64,000 nucleotides of DNA from Colicola sp016286205 (GCA_016286205.1 JAEESF010000006.1:82758-146757), one strand, 5' to 3'. Positions 53,457 through 60,887 are shown, counted from the stretch's first letter. Notes: generated by a model from the sequence alone, not told the origin. Program-made: numbers and translations.

Positions 53457-54737
53457 CTACCACGCAAACAACGGATGTTTCACCATCTCGCGGTTCACTT
53501 CTTCGCGTACCGAGGCAATAACTGCTTCGCTTGTTGGGTCTTGCAGCACACGGTCAATCAGTTCTACGATCCATTCCATCTGACCTTCTTTCAGTCCGCG
53601 TGTCGTAATGGCCGGGGTTCCGAACCGCAGACCGCTGGTCTGGAAGGCACTACGGCTGTCGAACGGCACCATATTCTTGTTAGTCGTGATGTCGGCGCTT
53701 ACCAGTGCCTGCTCGGCTACCTTACCGGTCAACTCCGGATATTTGGTGCGTAGGTCTATCAGCATCGAGTGGTTGTCCGTACCGCCGCTGATCACTTTGT
53801 ATCCCTTGTCCATAAAGGCCTGAGCCATCACGGCTGCGTTCTTCTTTACCTGCGTCTGATACCATCTGAAGTCGTCCGTCAGTGCCTCGCCGAAGGCTAC
53901 AGCTTTAGCGGCTATCACATGCTCTAGCGGACCACCTTGTGTGCCGGGGAATACGGCCGAATCGAGTAGGGCACTCATCTTCTTAATCTCGCCCTTAGGC
54001 GTTGTCTTGCCCCAAGGGTTGTCAAAATCCTTACCCATCAGTATGACACCTCCACGCGGCCCACGCAGGGTCTTGTGCGTTGTGCTGGTTACTATATGTG
54101 CGTACTTCACCGGATTGTCCAGCAGACCGGCAGCTATCAGTCCTGCGGGGTGAGCCATATCGACCATGAAGATAGCACCTATCTCGTCTGCTACGCGGCG
54201 AATACGGGCGTAATCCCATTCGCGACTGTAGGCACTCGCACCGGCTATGATCAGTTTCGGCTTGTGCGTACGGGCTTTCAGCTCCAGGTCATCATAATCC
54301 ACGCGACCCGTCTCCTCTTTCAGGTCGTAACCTATAGCATTGAACATCAGTCCGCTGAAGTTAACGGCCGAACCGTGACTCAAGTGACCTCCGTGACTTA
54401 GGTTCAGGCCCATGAAGGTATCTCCGGCTTGCAGACAGGCCATGAAGACGGCCATGTTGGCTTGGGCGCCACTGTGGGGCTGCACGTTCACATACTCGGC
54501 ATCGTAGAGCTTCTTCAGCCGCTCGCGAGCGATATTCTCGGCTATGTCCACTACCTCGCAGCCTCCGTAGTAACGGTGGCCCGGGTAACCCTCTGCGTAC
54601 TTGTTGGTTAGCACGCTGCCCATAGCTTCCAGCACCTGGTCGCTCACAAAATTTTCACTGGCAATCAGTTCGATGCCTTTGGTCTGACGCTCACGTTCAC
54701 GGCGGATCACGTCAAAAATCTCGGTGTCTCGGTTCAT
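53457..54737 (-). CDS. glyA: Serine hydroxymethyltransferase
   Basis: This 426-residue PLP enzyme interconverts serine and glycine with tetrahydrofolate and supplies one-carbon units. It has ELIASENFVSDQVLEAMGS near the N-terminus, HRYYGGCEVVD, PHSGAQANMAV, DMAHPAGLIAAG, and the PLP lysine in TSTTHKTLRGPRGG (about residue 228). Start taken at MNRDTEIFDV (54737); the upstream in-frame extension crosses the promoter. Its TAG stop lies directly next to the last hairpin of array 2. Confidence 0.97.
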   Translation of the reverse strand: MNRDTEIFDVIRRERERQTKGIELIASENFVSDQVLEAMGSVLTNKYAEGYPGHRYYGGCEVVDIAENIARERLKKLYDAEYVNVQPHSGAQANMAVFMACLQAGDTFMGLNLSHGGHLSHGSAVNFSGLMFNAIGYDLKEETGRVDYDDLELKARTHKPKLIIAGASAYSREWDYARIRRVADEIGAIFMVDMAHPAGLIAAGLLDNPVKYAHIVTSTTHKTLRGPRGGVILMGKDFDNPWGKTTPKGEIKKMSALLDSAVFPGTQGGPLEHVIAAKAVAFGEALTDDFRWYQTQVKKNAAVMAQAFMDKGYKVISGGTDNHSMLIDLRTKYPELTGKVAEQALVSADITTNKNMVPFDSRSAFQTSGLRFGTPAITTRGLKEGQMEWIVELIDRVLQDPTSEAVIASVREEVNREMVKHPLFAW

Positions 54738-54778
54738 ATCAATAAACTTAATTTGTAATTCGCTATTGAAATATGGCA

Positions 54779-54809
54779 CAAAATTACTACAAAAATTGCA
54801 GATATGCAA
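54779..54809 (-). promoter_or_regulatory. Promoter of glyA (TTGCATAT, 20-bp spacer, TAATTTTG)
   Basis: On the minus strand TTG is at 54809-54807 and TAATTTTG at 54786-54779, 20 bp apart, with the extended -33 TTGCATAT. The leader is about 35 bp. Confidence 0.8.
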
Positions 54810-54898
54810 GTTTTTTTGTTACTTTTTGCATTTTCGAAAACCTGTTTTACATTTTTCATTTGCTGCCCTATCTAAATGCAAAAAAAACCACTAAAATT

Positions 54899-54928
54899 TT
54901 GATATATCAAAAATTTGTAGTAATTTTG
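54899..54928 (+). promoter_or_regulatory. Promoter of pheS (TTG, 19 bp, TAATTTTG)
   Basis: TTG at 54899-54901 and TAATTTTG at 54921-54928 are 19 bp apart, about 30 bp before the ATG. The -33 box begins the palindrome TTGATATATCAA. Confidence 0.72.
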
Positions 54929-54957
54929 CACGATTTTTCGCTAACAATATACGGCTT

Positions 54958-56004
54958 ATGGCTTTGAAAGATACTATCCAAAAATTATTGACGCAAGTCC
55001 AGTCGATGTCTGCCGCTAATGCGGAAGAACTGGAGACCCTGCGTATCAAATATCTCTCTAAGAAGGGTGAGATCACGGCCCTCTTTAATGAGTTCCGCTC
55101 CGTCCCGGCTGAGGAGAAGCGCGAACTGGGCCAATTGCTCAATACGCTTCGTCAGCAGGCTGAGACCCGCATCAATGACCTCAAAGAACAAATCAGCAAT
55201 CAGCAATCAGCAATCAGCAATGTCCGCCAGGATCTGACCCGTACTCCCGATCCTATCCGTCTCGGTACACGCCATCCGCTGTCTTTGGTGCGCGAAGAGA
55301 TCATCGATATCTTCTCCCGCATCGGTTTTACGGTAGCTGAGGGACCGGAGGTCGAGGACGACAAGCATGTCTATGGCATGCTCAATTTCGCTCCCGAGCA
55401 TCCGGCACGCGATATGCAGGATACATTCTTCGTCGAGAAAGAACCGGGTATACAGAAGCCGACCGATATTCTGCTTCGCTCGCATACTTCGTCGGTTCAG
55501 ACGCGTGTCATGACTAGCCAGAAACCGCCTATCCGCGTGCTCTGCCCCGGTCGTGTCTATCGCAACGAAGCTATCTCGGCGCGTGCCCACTGCTTCTTCC
55601 ATCAGGTGGAGGGACTCTATATCGATCGCAATGTCAGCTTTGCTGACCTGCGCGAAGCGCTGCTCTATTTCTCCAAGGAGATGTTTGGCCCGGAGACCAA
55701 GATTCGTCTGCGTCCCAGCTATTTCCCCTTCACCGAACCTAGCGCAGAGATGGATATCTCGTGCGACCTCTGTGGCGGCAAGGGCTGTTCGTTTTGCACG
55801 GGAACCGGTTGGGTGGAGATACTCGGCTGCGGTATGGTCGATCCGAACGTGCTCGAGGCGTGCGGCATCGATAGCAAGGAGTATAGCGGCTTTGCCTTTG
55901 GTATGGGCGTAGAGCGTATCACCAACCTCAAGTATCGCGTCAAGGACCTTCGTCTCTTCTCCGAGAACGATGTTCGTTTCCTCCGCCAATTCGAGAGTTG
56001 CTAA
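54958..56004 (+). CDS. pheS: Phenylalanine-tRNA ligase alpha subunit
   Basis: This 348-residue catalytic subunit charges tRNA-Phe. It has an N-terminal coiled coil (to about residue 95), then class-II motif 1 near HPLSLVREEIIDIF, LLRSHTSSVQTRVM, motif 2 FHQVEGLYID, and motif 3 EILGCGMVDPNVLEACG and FAFGMGVERITNL. A CDLCGGKGCSFC insertion precedes motif 3. In the coiled-coil tip, residues 78-87 (QISNQQSAIS) are encoded by four perfect AATCAGC heptamers. pheT is not adjacent. Confidence 0.97.
   Translation: MALKDTIQKLLTQVQSMSAANAEELETLRIKYLSKKGEITALFNEFRSVPAEEKRELGQLLNTLRQQAETRINDLKEQISNQQSAISNVRQDLTRTPDPIRLGTRHPLSLVREEIIDIFSRIGFTVAEGPEVEDDKHVYGMLNFAPEHPARDMQDTFFVEKEPGIQKPTDILLRSHTSSVQTRVMTSQKPPIRVLCPGRVYRNEAISARAHCFFHQVEGLYIDRNVSFADLREALLYFSKEMFGPETKIRLRPSYFPFTEPSAEMDISCDLCGGKGCSFCTGTGWVEILGCGMVDPNVLEACGIDSKEYSGFAFGMGVERITNLKYRVKDLRLFSENDVRFLRQFESC
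55191..55218. repeat. Four tandem AATCAGC heptamers inside pheS
   Basis: Four identical 7-bp units lie in the coiled-coil region of an essential synthetase gene. A 28-bp tract alone does not keep frame, so adjoining bases must compensate. Confidence 0.92.
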
Positions 56005-56075
56005 TATTGCACAATATGCTCTACACACAAAAAAAAATGCGCGGCTCACGGGCAATTTGTGATCGACTAATACAG

Positions 56076-56106
56076 GCGGCTGGGACGTTATATCCCGGTC
56101 GCTTTT
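56076..56106 (+). terminator. Terminator after pheS
   Basis: GCGGCTGGGA and TCCCGGTCGC form a 10-bp stem with two G-T wobbles around a 7-base loop (56076-56102), followed by TTTT. The rest of the 170-bp gap (56005-56174) shows no gene and no clear promoter. Confidence 0.72.
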
Positions 56107-56174
56107 GCGTTTTGTATAGAAGTATAGGAGAGCCAATGAACAACAATATACAACCAATAAAAATTTAAACAATT

Positions 56175-57248
56175 ATGAAGAAGCAATTTTTTCTTTTCGC
56201 TCTTGTGGCTGCGCTGTTATGCGCTTGCAAGGACAAGAACCAGCCGGCCTCCATCACCATTGACCCGACGAGCAAGACCGTCGCGGCAACGGGTGAGGAG
56301 TTTGTCGTAACTCTGAAATCCACTGCTGCATGGTCGGCCACGACTGACCAATCATGGGTGACTTTATCTCCTAATTCCGGTAAAGGGGATGCTTTTGTGA
56401 CAATCACAGTCGCTGCTGGTGAAGAAGGTACAGCCAATGTGCTTTTTAGCAACGGGGAAGGTACTGCTACACTTGTTATTACTCGTGGCGGAGGTGTTAC
56501 TCCTCCAAATCCCGGAACCGCTAAGGGAGCACTGCCTGGTGAGTTCTCGGTAAGTGCGACGCAGAAAGTACAATTCTCTCAAGGCAATTTGCAATATGTC
56601 AGTACATGGCAGTTTGCGACCAATCAGTGGGACTGTTTCGGAGAATCTCAGTCTGACAACCACCGCGACCTCTTCGGCTGGGGCACAGGTGATGCTCCAA
56701 ATAAGGTAAGCACCAGTAACAACGATTATGCCACTTTCACCGACTGGGGCGTAAACGCTATTACCAATGGTGGCAATACAGCCAACTTGTGGCGTACGCT
56801 GACCAAGGACGAGTGGGTATATCTATTCTACACAAGAACTAATGCTGCAACAAAATTTGGTTTAGGAAGTGTGAATGGTGTGAATGGTACCATTCTGTTG
56901 CCAGACAACTGGACACTTCCCGCAGGCGTTGAATTCACTGCCAGTACCACGCAGGGATTAGCAGACCAAGGCGGATACTATTACAACAATAACGAAGACA
57001 ATTTCTCTCACAACACCTACACCACAGCCCAATGGGCTACAATGGAAGCCGCAGGTGCTGTCTTTCTGCCTGCTGCGGGCTACCGCGAAGGCACGGGTGT
57101 GAGCAGTGTCGGTTCGGGTGGTTCCTACTGGTCGGCTACGCCTGGCGACGCGTACTACGCGTACGGCTTCGACTTCTATTCGGACTACCTCTATCCGCAG
57201 ATCATCAGCTATCGGAACATCGGTCAGTCTGTCCGTCTCGTCCGTTAA
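56175..57248 (+). CDS. Surface lipoprotein with BACON-like domain and C-type-lectin-like C-terminus (possible DGR target)
   Basis: The 357-residue product has a lipobox (VAALLCACKDKN, Cys 17) and a BACON-like domain (WSATTDQSWVTLSPNSG ... GTATLVITRGG, residues about 55-112). A large domain then starts GALPGEFSVSATQKVQFSQGNLQY and ends SYWSATPGDAYYAYGFDFY ... NIGQSVRLVR. The latter matches a large Bacteroidales family of formylglycine-enzyme/C-type-lectin-like proteins whose last 45 residues vary greatly. The final 135 bases use many NNC codons (TAC, GAC, TTC, GGC, ATC) and are more G/C-rich than the rest, as expected for a variable repeat made by adenine mutagenesis. No reverse transcriptase or template is in the window. 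Confidence 0.75.
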   Translation: MKKQFFLFALVAALLCACKDKNQPASITIDPTSKTVAATGEEFVVTLKSTAAWSATTDQSWVTLSPNSGKGDAFVTITVAAGEEGTANVLFSNGEGTATLVITRGGGVTPPNPGTAKGALPGEFSVSATQKVQFSQGNLQYVSTWQFATNQWDCFGESQSDNHRDLFGWGTGDAPNKVSTSNNDYATFTDWGVNAITNGGNTANLWRTLTKDEWVYLFYTRTNAATKFGLGSVNGVNGTILLPDNWTLPAGVEFTASTTQGLADQGGYYYNNNEDNFSHNTYTTAQWATMEAAGAVFLPAAGYREGTGVSSVGSGGSYWSATPGDAYYAYGFDFYSDYLYPQIISYRNIGQSVRLVR

Positions 57249-57310
57249 CCAAACTCGCCCCACACAAGTAGGCAGAAATACGAAAAAATTACAAAAAAAT
57301 CGGCATATAT

Positions 57311-57341
57311 TTGCATATGTCGATTTTTTGTATTACTTTTG
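57311..57341 (+). promoter_or_regulatory. Promoter before the 57473 gene (TTGCATAT, 20-bp spacer, TACTTTTG)
   Basis: TTG at 57311-57313 and TACTTTTG at 57334-57341 are 20 bp apart with an extended -33 box. The leader (about 57348-57472) is unusually long and holds two small hairpins, GCAGG/CCTGC (57430-57445) and GCGG/CCGC (57448-57462). Confidence 0.78.
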
Positions 57342-57472
57342 TGCCGAATTCCGAATGAAGATAATAACTCGTAATTATTTGAATTAGAGTAGATTACGAT
57401 TTTGTTGTAAGAAGCATGGTCTAGGATTGGCAGGGAACGGCCTGCTTGCGGATAGATTCCGCCCTTGAAATT

Positions 57473-58159
57473 ATGTCGCGACACTTGAAAAATATTATCC
57501 AGAACCGGTTGGAGCGCGTTGTTTCGTATTACGCCCCATATTCGGAGATTGCGGCTTCCCACCGGCGGGGAGTGCGCTATATCATGCCTGTGACCGCCAT
57601 CAATATTTTCTGGGGCAAAATGGATATGGTCAAGGAGGGGCGGCATTACCGGAAACATATTGTGGTTCGGCGTGTGCCTCGCAATGGCGGTCAGCTGCTG
57701 CAACTGTACACTTACCATTTTCCGAAACACTGGTCTGCGGCTTGCGTGGCGAATAGGGAACTGATTAAAGAGGCGCAGCGGCAGGCACATGCGCTGGAGC
57801 GTGACCATTCCTTGGCTGCGCTGGAATGGCGGACGCGGTTCTTGCACCATTATTTCCGGGTTTTCAAGGGCGGTGAGAAGCCGGAAGCGGGCATGAAAGC
57901 GTATTCGCGTTTTTATCAATATACGTATGTTGCGATTTACCGAGAGATGAAGGCGGAGCAGGAGAAAGCCGAGGAACCACAAGCAACCGATGCCCAATCT
58001 TTCCTCTCCGTAGGAGAGAGTTGGGGAGACACCGTCACTTTTGAGCCTATCGTGCAGGGAAAGCCTTTCCGTCCGCATCGTCATAAGGAAAAGAATATCC
58101 TCGATTTGGCTTTTGCTCCGCGTAACGAACTGGTTTTTCCTCCACCAGCCTTTGAATAA
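57473..58159 (+). CDS. Unrecognised basic/aromatic protein
   Basis: This 228-residue protein starts at ATG 57473 (MSRHLKNIIQNRLERVV); the frame extends to a TTG at 57446, but the leader hairpins cover that part. It has no signal peptide or membrane helix. Residues 1-140 are rich in Arg, His, Tyr and Trp (YAPYSEIAASHRRGVRYIMP, INIFWGKMDMVKEGRHYRKH, LYTYHFPKHWSAACVANRELI), suggesting a nucleic-acid-binding fold, and a helical RQAHALERDHSLAALEWRTRFLHHYF follows. The C-terminal third is acidic, then basic. No family was recognised. It has its own promoter and a structured leader, and stands alone. Confidence 0.65.
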   Translation: MSRHLKNIIQNRLERVVSYYAPYSEIAASHRRGVRYIMPVTAINIFWGKMDMVKEGRHYRKHIVVRRVPRNGGQLLQLYTYHFPKHWSAACVANRELIKEAQRQAHALERDHSLAALEWRTRFLHHYFRVFKGGEKPEAGMKAYSRFYQYTYVAIYREMKAEQEKAEEPQATDAQSFLSVGESWGDTVTFEPIVQGKPFRPHRHKEKNILDLAFAPRNELVFPPPAFE

Positions 58160-58200
58160 TGTCAAAATGATATTTTGACTATAAAAAATCACATAAAAAT

Positions 58201-58231
58201 TTGCGTATATGAAAAATTTGTAGTAATTTTG
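58201..58231 (+). promoter_or_regulatory. Promoter of DUF177-rpmF (TTGCGTAT, 20-bp spacer, TAATTTTG)
   Basis: TTG at 58201-58203 and TAATTTTG at 58224-58231 are 20 bp apart, with the same extended -33 box as at 27278. Transcription would start about 20 bp before the ATG at 58257. Confidence 0.82.
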
Positions 58232-58256
58232 CAGCCGATTTTTAATCGAGTGTCTT

Positions 58257-58772
58257 ATGACACGAGAAAAATCGCCATTTAGCGATTTTGCGCTTATGAG
58301 CGAGCAGAACCATTATATCGTCGAGTTACAGCGCCTCCCGTTAGGCACTCATCGCTTTGATTTTCAGCTGGATGACGCCTTCTTCGGGGCACTGGAAAAA
58401 ACGGAAATACTCGGCGGACAAGTGGACTGCCTGGCAACGCTAAATATCCGCGAGGACTATCACACGCTCACCATAGCCGTTCATGGAACGGTCTCTGTGG
58501 TGTGTGACCGGTGCCTCGACCCTATGAACATTGACATCAACGACGAGCAAGAAATCGAGAATGATGATGAGGCTGAAATATCAAATCTCCAATCTTCAAT
58601 CTCAAATACAAATCGAGCAATCGATTTGTCCTGGCTCGCCTATGAAATAGTAAGTATCAATATCCCGCTCGTACACAGTCACCAACCGGGTGAATGCAAC
58701 CAGCAAATGGAACTTCTCCTCCATGATCACCTTTGTGACGAACCGGATCCCGAAACCGATACTGACTACTGA
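58257..58772 (+). CDS. DUF177 (YceD-like) protein
   Basis: This 171-residue protein belongs to DUF177, which is linked to 23S rRNA and large-subunit maturation and is almost always encoded before rpmF, as here. The signature is VVCDRCLDPM (about residue 84), where the CxxC pair sits, and a C-terminal acidic stretch. Residues 107-117 (ISNLQSSISNT) are encoded by words of the CAATCTC/AATCAGC type (58577-58613), in frame. An alternative start is MSEQNHY at 58296. Confidence 0.9.
   Translation: MTREKSPFSDFALMSEQNHYIVELQRLPLGTHRFDFQLDDAFFGALEKTEILGGQVDCLATLNIREDYHTLTIAVHGTVSVVCDRCLDPMNIDINDEQEIENDDEAEISNLQSSISNTNRAIDLSWLAYEIVSINIPLVHSHQPGECNQQMELLLHDHLCDEPDPETDTDY
58577..58613. repeat. Degenerate AATCTC words inside the DUF177 gene
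   Basis: ATATCAAATCTCCAATCTTC is followed by AATCTCAAATAC, a loose relative of the AATCAGC family. It encodes Ile-Ser-Asn-Leu-Gln-Ser-Ser-Ile-Ser-Asn, almost the same peptide as the pheS insertion. Confidence 0.6.
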
Positions 58773-58803
58773 TAACTGAAAACTATATTGTATAATATTT
58801 AAC

Positions 58804-58920
58804 CCCTCTCCGAACTAAGAGGAGTTCCCTCAACCTAGCGAGGACTGCTAGTGCAACGATAGTCCGAGCTAAGAGCGGGAACATGGCGAAGATTCATATG
58901 AGCGACGTGGTCGCGAATCG
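58804..58920 (+). ncRNA. Candidate structured RNA leader of rpmF
   Basis: The 171-bp gap before rpmF folds well. CCTCT/AGAGG (58805-58809 with 58818-58822) is a short hairpin. GTTCCC/GGGAAC (58824-58829 with 58877-58882) closes a longer arm. Inside it, TAGC/GCTA (58836-58839 with 58868-58871) is followed by facing GA/GA and then GGACT/AGTCC (58842-58846 with 58861-58865). A last hairpin combines GATTC/GAATC with GCGAC-GTG-GTCGC (58891-58919). The symmetric GA/GA step recalls protein-binding internal loops. Autogenous control by L32 is a guess. Confidence 0.6.
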
Positions 58921-58943
58921 TATTAAGCCATAGTTCACGCGAC

Positions 58944-59126
58944 ATGGCACATCCTAAAAGAAGACAAAGCCACACCCGTCAAGCCAAACGTCGTACCCAT
59001 GACGTTGTGAAAGCTCCTACATTGGCTACATGCCCTAACTGCGGCGCACTTCACATCTACCACACCGTATGCCCGTCTTGCGGCTACTATCGTGGCAAAT
59101 TGGCTATTGAGCAAGCTGAAGCTTGA
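58944..59126 (+). CDS. rpmF: 50S ribosomal protein L32
   Basis: This 60-residue protein starts MAHPKRRQSHTRQAKRRTHD, the standard L32 opening, and has a zinc site CPNCGALH ... CPSCGYYRG. It is a small large-subunit protein, co-transcribed with DUF177 as in many bacteria. The zinc-binding form is present, so no zinc-free paralogue needs to be assumed. Confidence 0.98.
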   Translation: MAHPKRRQSHTRQAKRRTHDVVKAPTLATCPNCGALHIYHTVCPSCGYYRGKLAIEQAEA

Positions 59127-59161
59127 TAAGTGGCAATCATCTCTAACAGGCTAAAAGGCTG

Positions 59162-59278
59162 AAGGTTAGAGGTTAAAGGTTAGAGGTTAAAGGTTAGAGG
59201 TTAGAGGCTAAAGCTTTCGCCGTTCGTCCTCTCGTCCTCTCGTCCTCTCGCCTTTTGCCTTTCGCCTCTCGCCTTTTT
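59162..59278. repeat. GGTTAGA heptamers followed by CTCTCGT/CTCTCGC words
   Basis: Seven consecutive 7-bp units (AAGGTTA/GAGGTTA, 59162-59210) are the reverse-complement orientation of the TAACCTC-type words. They are followed by TCCTCTCG repeated four times and by TTTCGCCTCTCGCC. Nothing else is seen in the 298-bp gap except the hairpins downstream. Confidence 0.9.
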
Positions 59279-59340
59279 TACCTTATTATTTTTATCATGC
59301 GTGCGTGAGCACGTAAGTGGCCTGTGAAGGTCACAGTAGT

Positions 59341-59404
59341 TAAACGCCAACGGCTATAAACGGCAAAGCCTCTAAACGTCCGAAGGACTATAAACGCCGA
59401 AGGC
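59341..59404 (+). repeat. Array of four DNA mini-hairpins (array 3)
   Basis: Four units in one orientation: TAAAC-GCC-AAC-GGC, TAAAC-GGC-AAA-GCC, TAAAC-GTCC-GAA-GGAC and TAAAC-GCC-GAA-GGC. Just upstream CGTGC-GTGA-GCACG (59301-59313) is another hairpin without the linker. The array ends 20 bp before the RluB-like start codon. Confidence 0.9.
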
Positions 59405-59424
59405 AAAACAACATTCAACATTGT

Positions 59425-60423
59425 ATGTACAACAATTCAAACAACGATGGTGAACGCCGTCCAAGACCGCGCTTTCACCGCGAGGGTGAGAACTCTAACC
59501 ACTCACCGCTAAACCCTAACCGCTCTTTCCGCCCACGTTTTCAACGCGATGGCGAACAACGTCCTTTCGGCGAATCACGCCCACAACGTTCCTTCGGCGA
59601 ACGCTCCGATCGTCCGCAACATTCGTTCGGACCAAGACCCAAACGCAACGATTCGGTCTATTCCGAACGCAAGCGTCAGACCTATCGTCAGCAGAACGAA
59701 GATCCTACCAAACCGATTCGACTGAACAAGTATCTGGCTAATGCCGGTATCTGCTCGCGTCGCGAAGCCGACGATTTCATCCAGGCAGGTGTTATCACTG
59801 TCAATGGCGAGACCGTTACATCGCTCGGAGCTAAAGTGCTGCCTACCGATGAGGTACGTTTCCATGACCAACCCGTTCGCCGCGAACGCAAGGTCTATAT
59901 CCTGCTCAACAAACCTAAGAATACTGTCACCACGACCGACGATCCGCAGGAGCGTCATACGGTTATCGATATCGTACGCAATGCTTGTGCCGAACGTATC
60001 TATCCGGTCGGCAGGCTCGACCGTAATACGACCGGCGTACTGCTGCTGACCAACGATGGCGACTTGGCTGCCAAGCTCACCCATCCGCGGTTCCACAAGA
60101 AGAAGATCTATGCCGTTACGCTCGACCGCGAACTGGACGAGATAGACGAAGCTATCGTTCGCACCGGCGTCACGCTCGATGACGAACGCGTCGTTCCCGA
60201 TGCACTCGAGTTCCCTAAGGGCGATCGCCGTCATATCGGCCTCGAGATCCACTCCGGACAGAACCGCGTCGTTCGCCGTATCTTCGAGAAAGTGGGGTAC
60301 AAGGTGGTCAACCTCGACCGCGTTTCCTTCGCCGGACTGACCAAGAAGAATGTCGGCCGTGGCAAATATCGTTTCCTCACCCCCAAAGAGGTTGCTTTCC
60401 TCCAAATGGGCAATTTTGATTAA
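59425..60423 (+). CDS. RluB/RsuA-family rRNA pseudouridine synthase
   Basis: This 332-residue enzyme converts uridine to pseudouridine in rRNA (a 23S RluB-like role is most likely). Residues 1-90 are a disordered Arg/Pro/Phe-rich tail. Residues about 97-150 form an S4 RNA-binding domain (RLNKYLANAGICSRREADDFIQ). The catalytic Asp is in GRLDRNTTGVLLLTNDGDLAAKLTHP, and RRIFEKVGYKVVNLDRVSFAG is the C-terminal family block. The tail contains in-frame TAACCAC words (SNHSPLNPNRS, residues 24-33). Confidence 0.93.
   Translation: MYNNSNNDGERRPRPRFHREGENSNHSPLNPNRSFRPRFQRDGEQRPFGESRPQRSFGERSDRPQHSFGPRPKRNDSVYSERKRQTYRQQNEDPTKPIRLNKYLANAGICSRREADDFIQAGVITVNGETVTSLGAKVLPTDEVRFHDQPVRRERKVYILLNKPKNTVTTTDDPQERHTVIDIVRNACAERIYPVGRLDRNTTGVLLLTNDGDLAAKLTHPRFHKKKIYAVTLDRELDEIDEAIVRTGVTLDDERVVPDALEFPKGDRRHIGLEIHSGQNRVVRRIFEKVGYKVVNLDRVSFAGLTKKNVGRGKYRFLTPKEVAFLQMGNFD
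59491..59524. repeat. TAACCAC words inside the RluB-like gene
   Basis: CTCTAACCACTCACCGC is followed by TAAACCCTAACCGCTC in the region encoding the disordered tail. The peptide is again of the Asn-His-Ser-Pro-Leu type. Confidence 0.82.
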
Positions 60424-60470
60424 TAAAGGGTTAACGGCGAAAGGTTAAAGGCGAGAGTATTTCATTGACG

Positions 60471-60845
60471 ATGGAAGACAGATTTACAAATCTAAAGGCA
60501 TATCAAGAAGCAAAACAATTAGTTTTGCAGGTCTATGGTTTGTTACGATTGTTTCCTGCTTACGAGCAGTTCGCTCTGTGCGATCAGTTGCGTAGGTCTG
60601 TCGTTTCTATACCTTCAAATATAGCGGAAGGAATGGGTAGATATTCTGAAAAAGAACAGGTACATTTTCTGGAAATTGCCTATGGCTCTTTGATGGAGGT
60701 GCTCTCGCAGTTAGATATAGCTGTGGATTTGAATTATATATCTACGGAACAATTTGCCGGTGTTAAAAAACAAATTGAAGAAGTAGCTTCGCTGCTCTCC
60801 GGTTTGCGTAGTAAGCGCCTTCGTCCTACATCCTCTAACCTCTAG
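60471..60845 (+). CDS. Four-helix bundle protein (23S-rRNA-intervening-sequence type)
   Basis: The 124-residue product matches the four-helix-bundle family first seen as ORFs in 23S rRNA intervening sequences: FTNLKAYQEAKQLVLQVYGLLRLFP, LRRSVVSIPSNIAEGMGR, FLEIAYGSLMEVLSQLDIA. The molecular role is not established. Here it is free-standing, between two genes. The last residues (RPTSSNL) come from the TCCTCTAACCTC words that begin at the 3' end. The ATG at 60471 is preferred over the TTG at 60465. Confidence 0.9.
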   Translation: MEDRFTNLKAYQEAKQLVLQVYGLLRLFPAYEQFALCDQLRRSVVSIPSNIAEGMGRYSEKEQVHFLEIAYGSLMEVLSQLDIAVDLNYISTEQFAGVKKQIEEVASLLSGLRSKRLRPTSSNL

Positions 60846-60886
60846 CCTCTCGTCCTCTCGTCCTCTCGTCCTCTCGCCCTCTCGCC
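60828..60886. repeat. CTCTCGT/CTCTCGC array before the MMPL gene
   Basis: TCCTCTAACCTCTAGCC leads into TCTCGTCC repeated three times and CTCTCGCC repeated twice, ending 2 bp before the MMPL start codon. Confidence 0.9.
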
Positions 60887-60887
60887 A

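Noticed and set aside
57249..57472. Template repeat of a diversity-generating retroelement after the lectin-like gene
   Set aside because: The stretch shares no similarity with 57106-57245 and no reverse transcriptase is nearby.
58804..58920. tRNA or tmRNA gene
   Set aside because: No cloverleaf, T-loop or CCA-type end could be built; the helices fit a leader structure instead.
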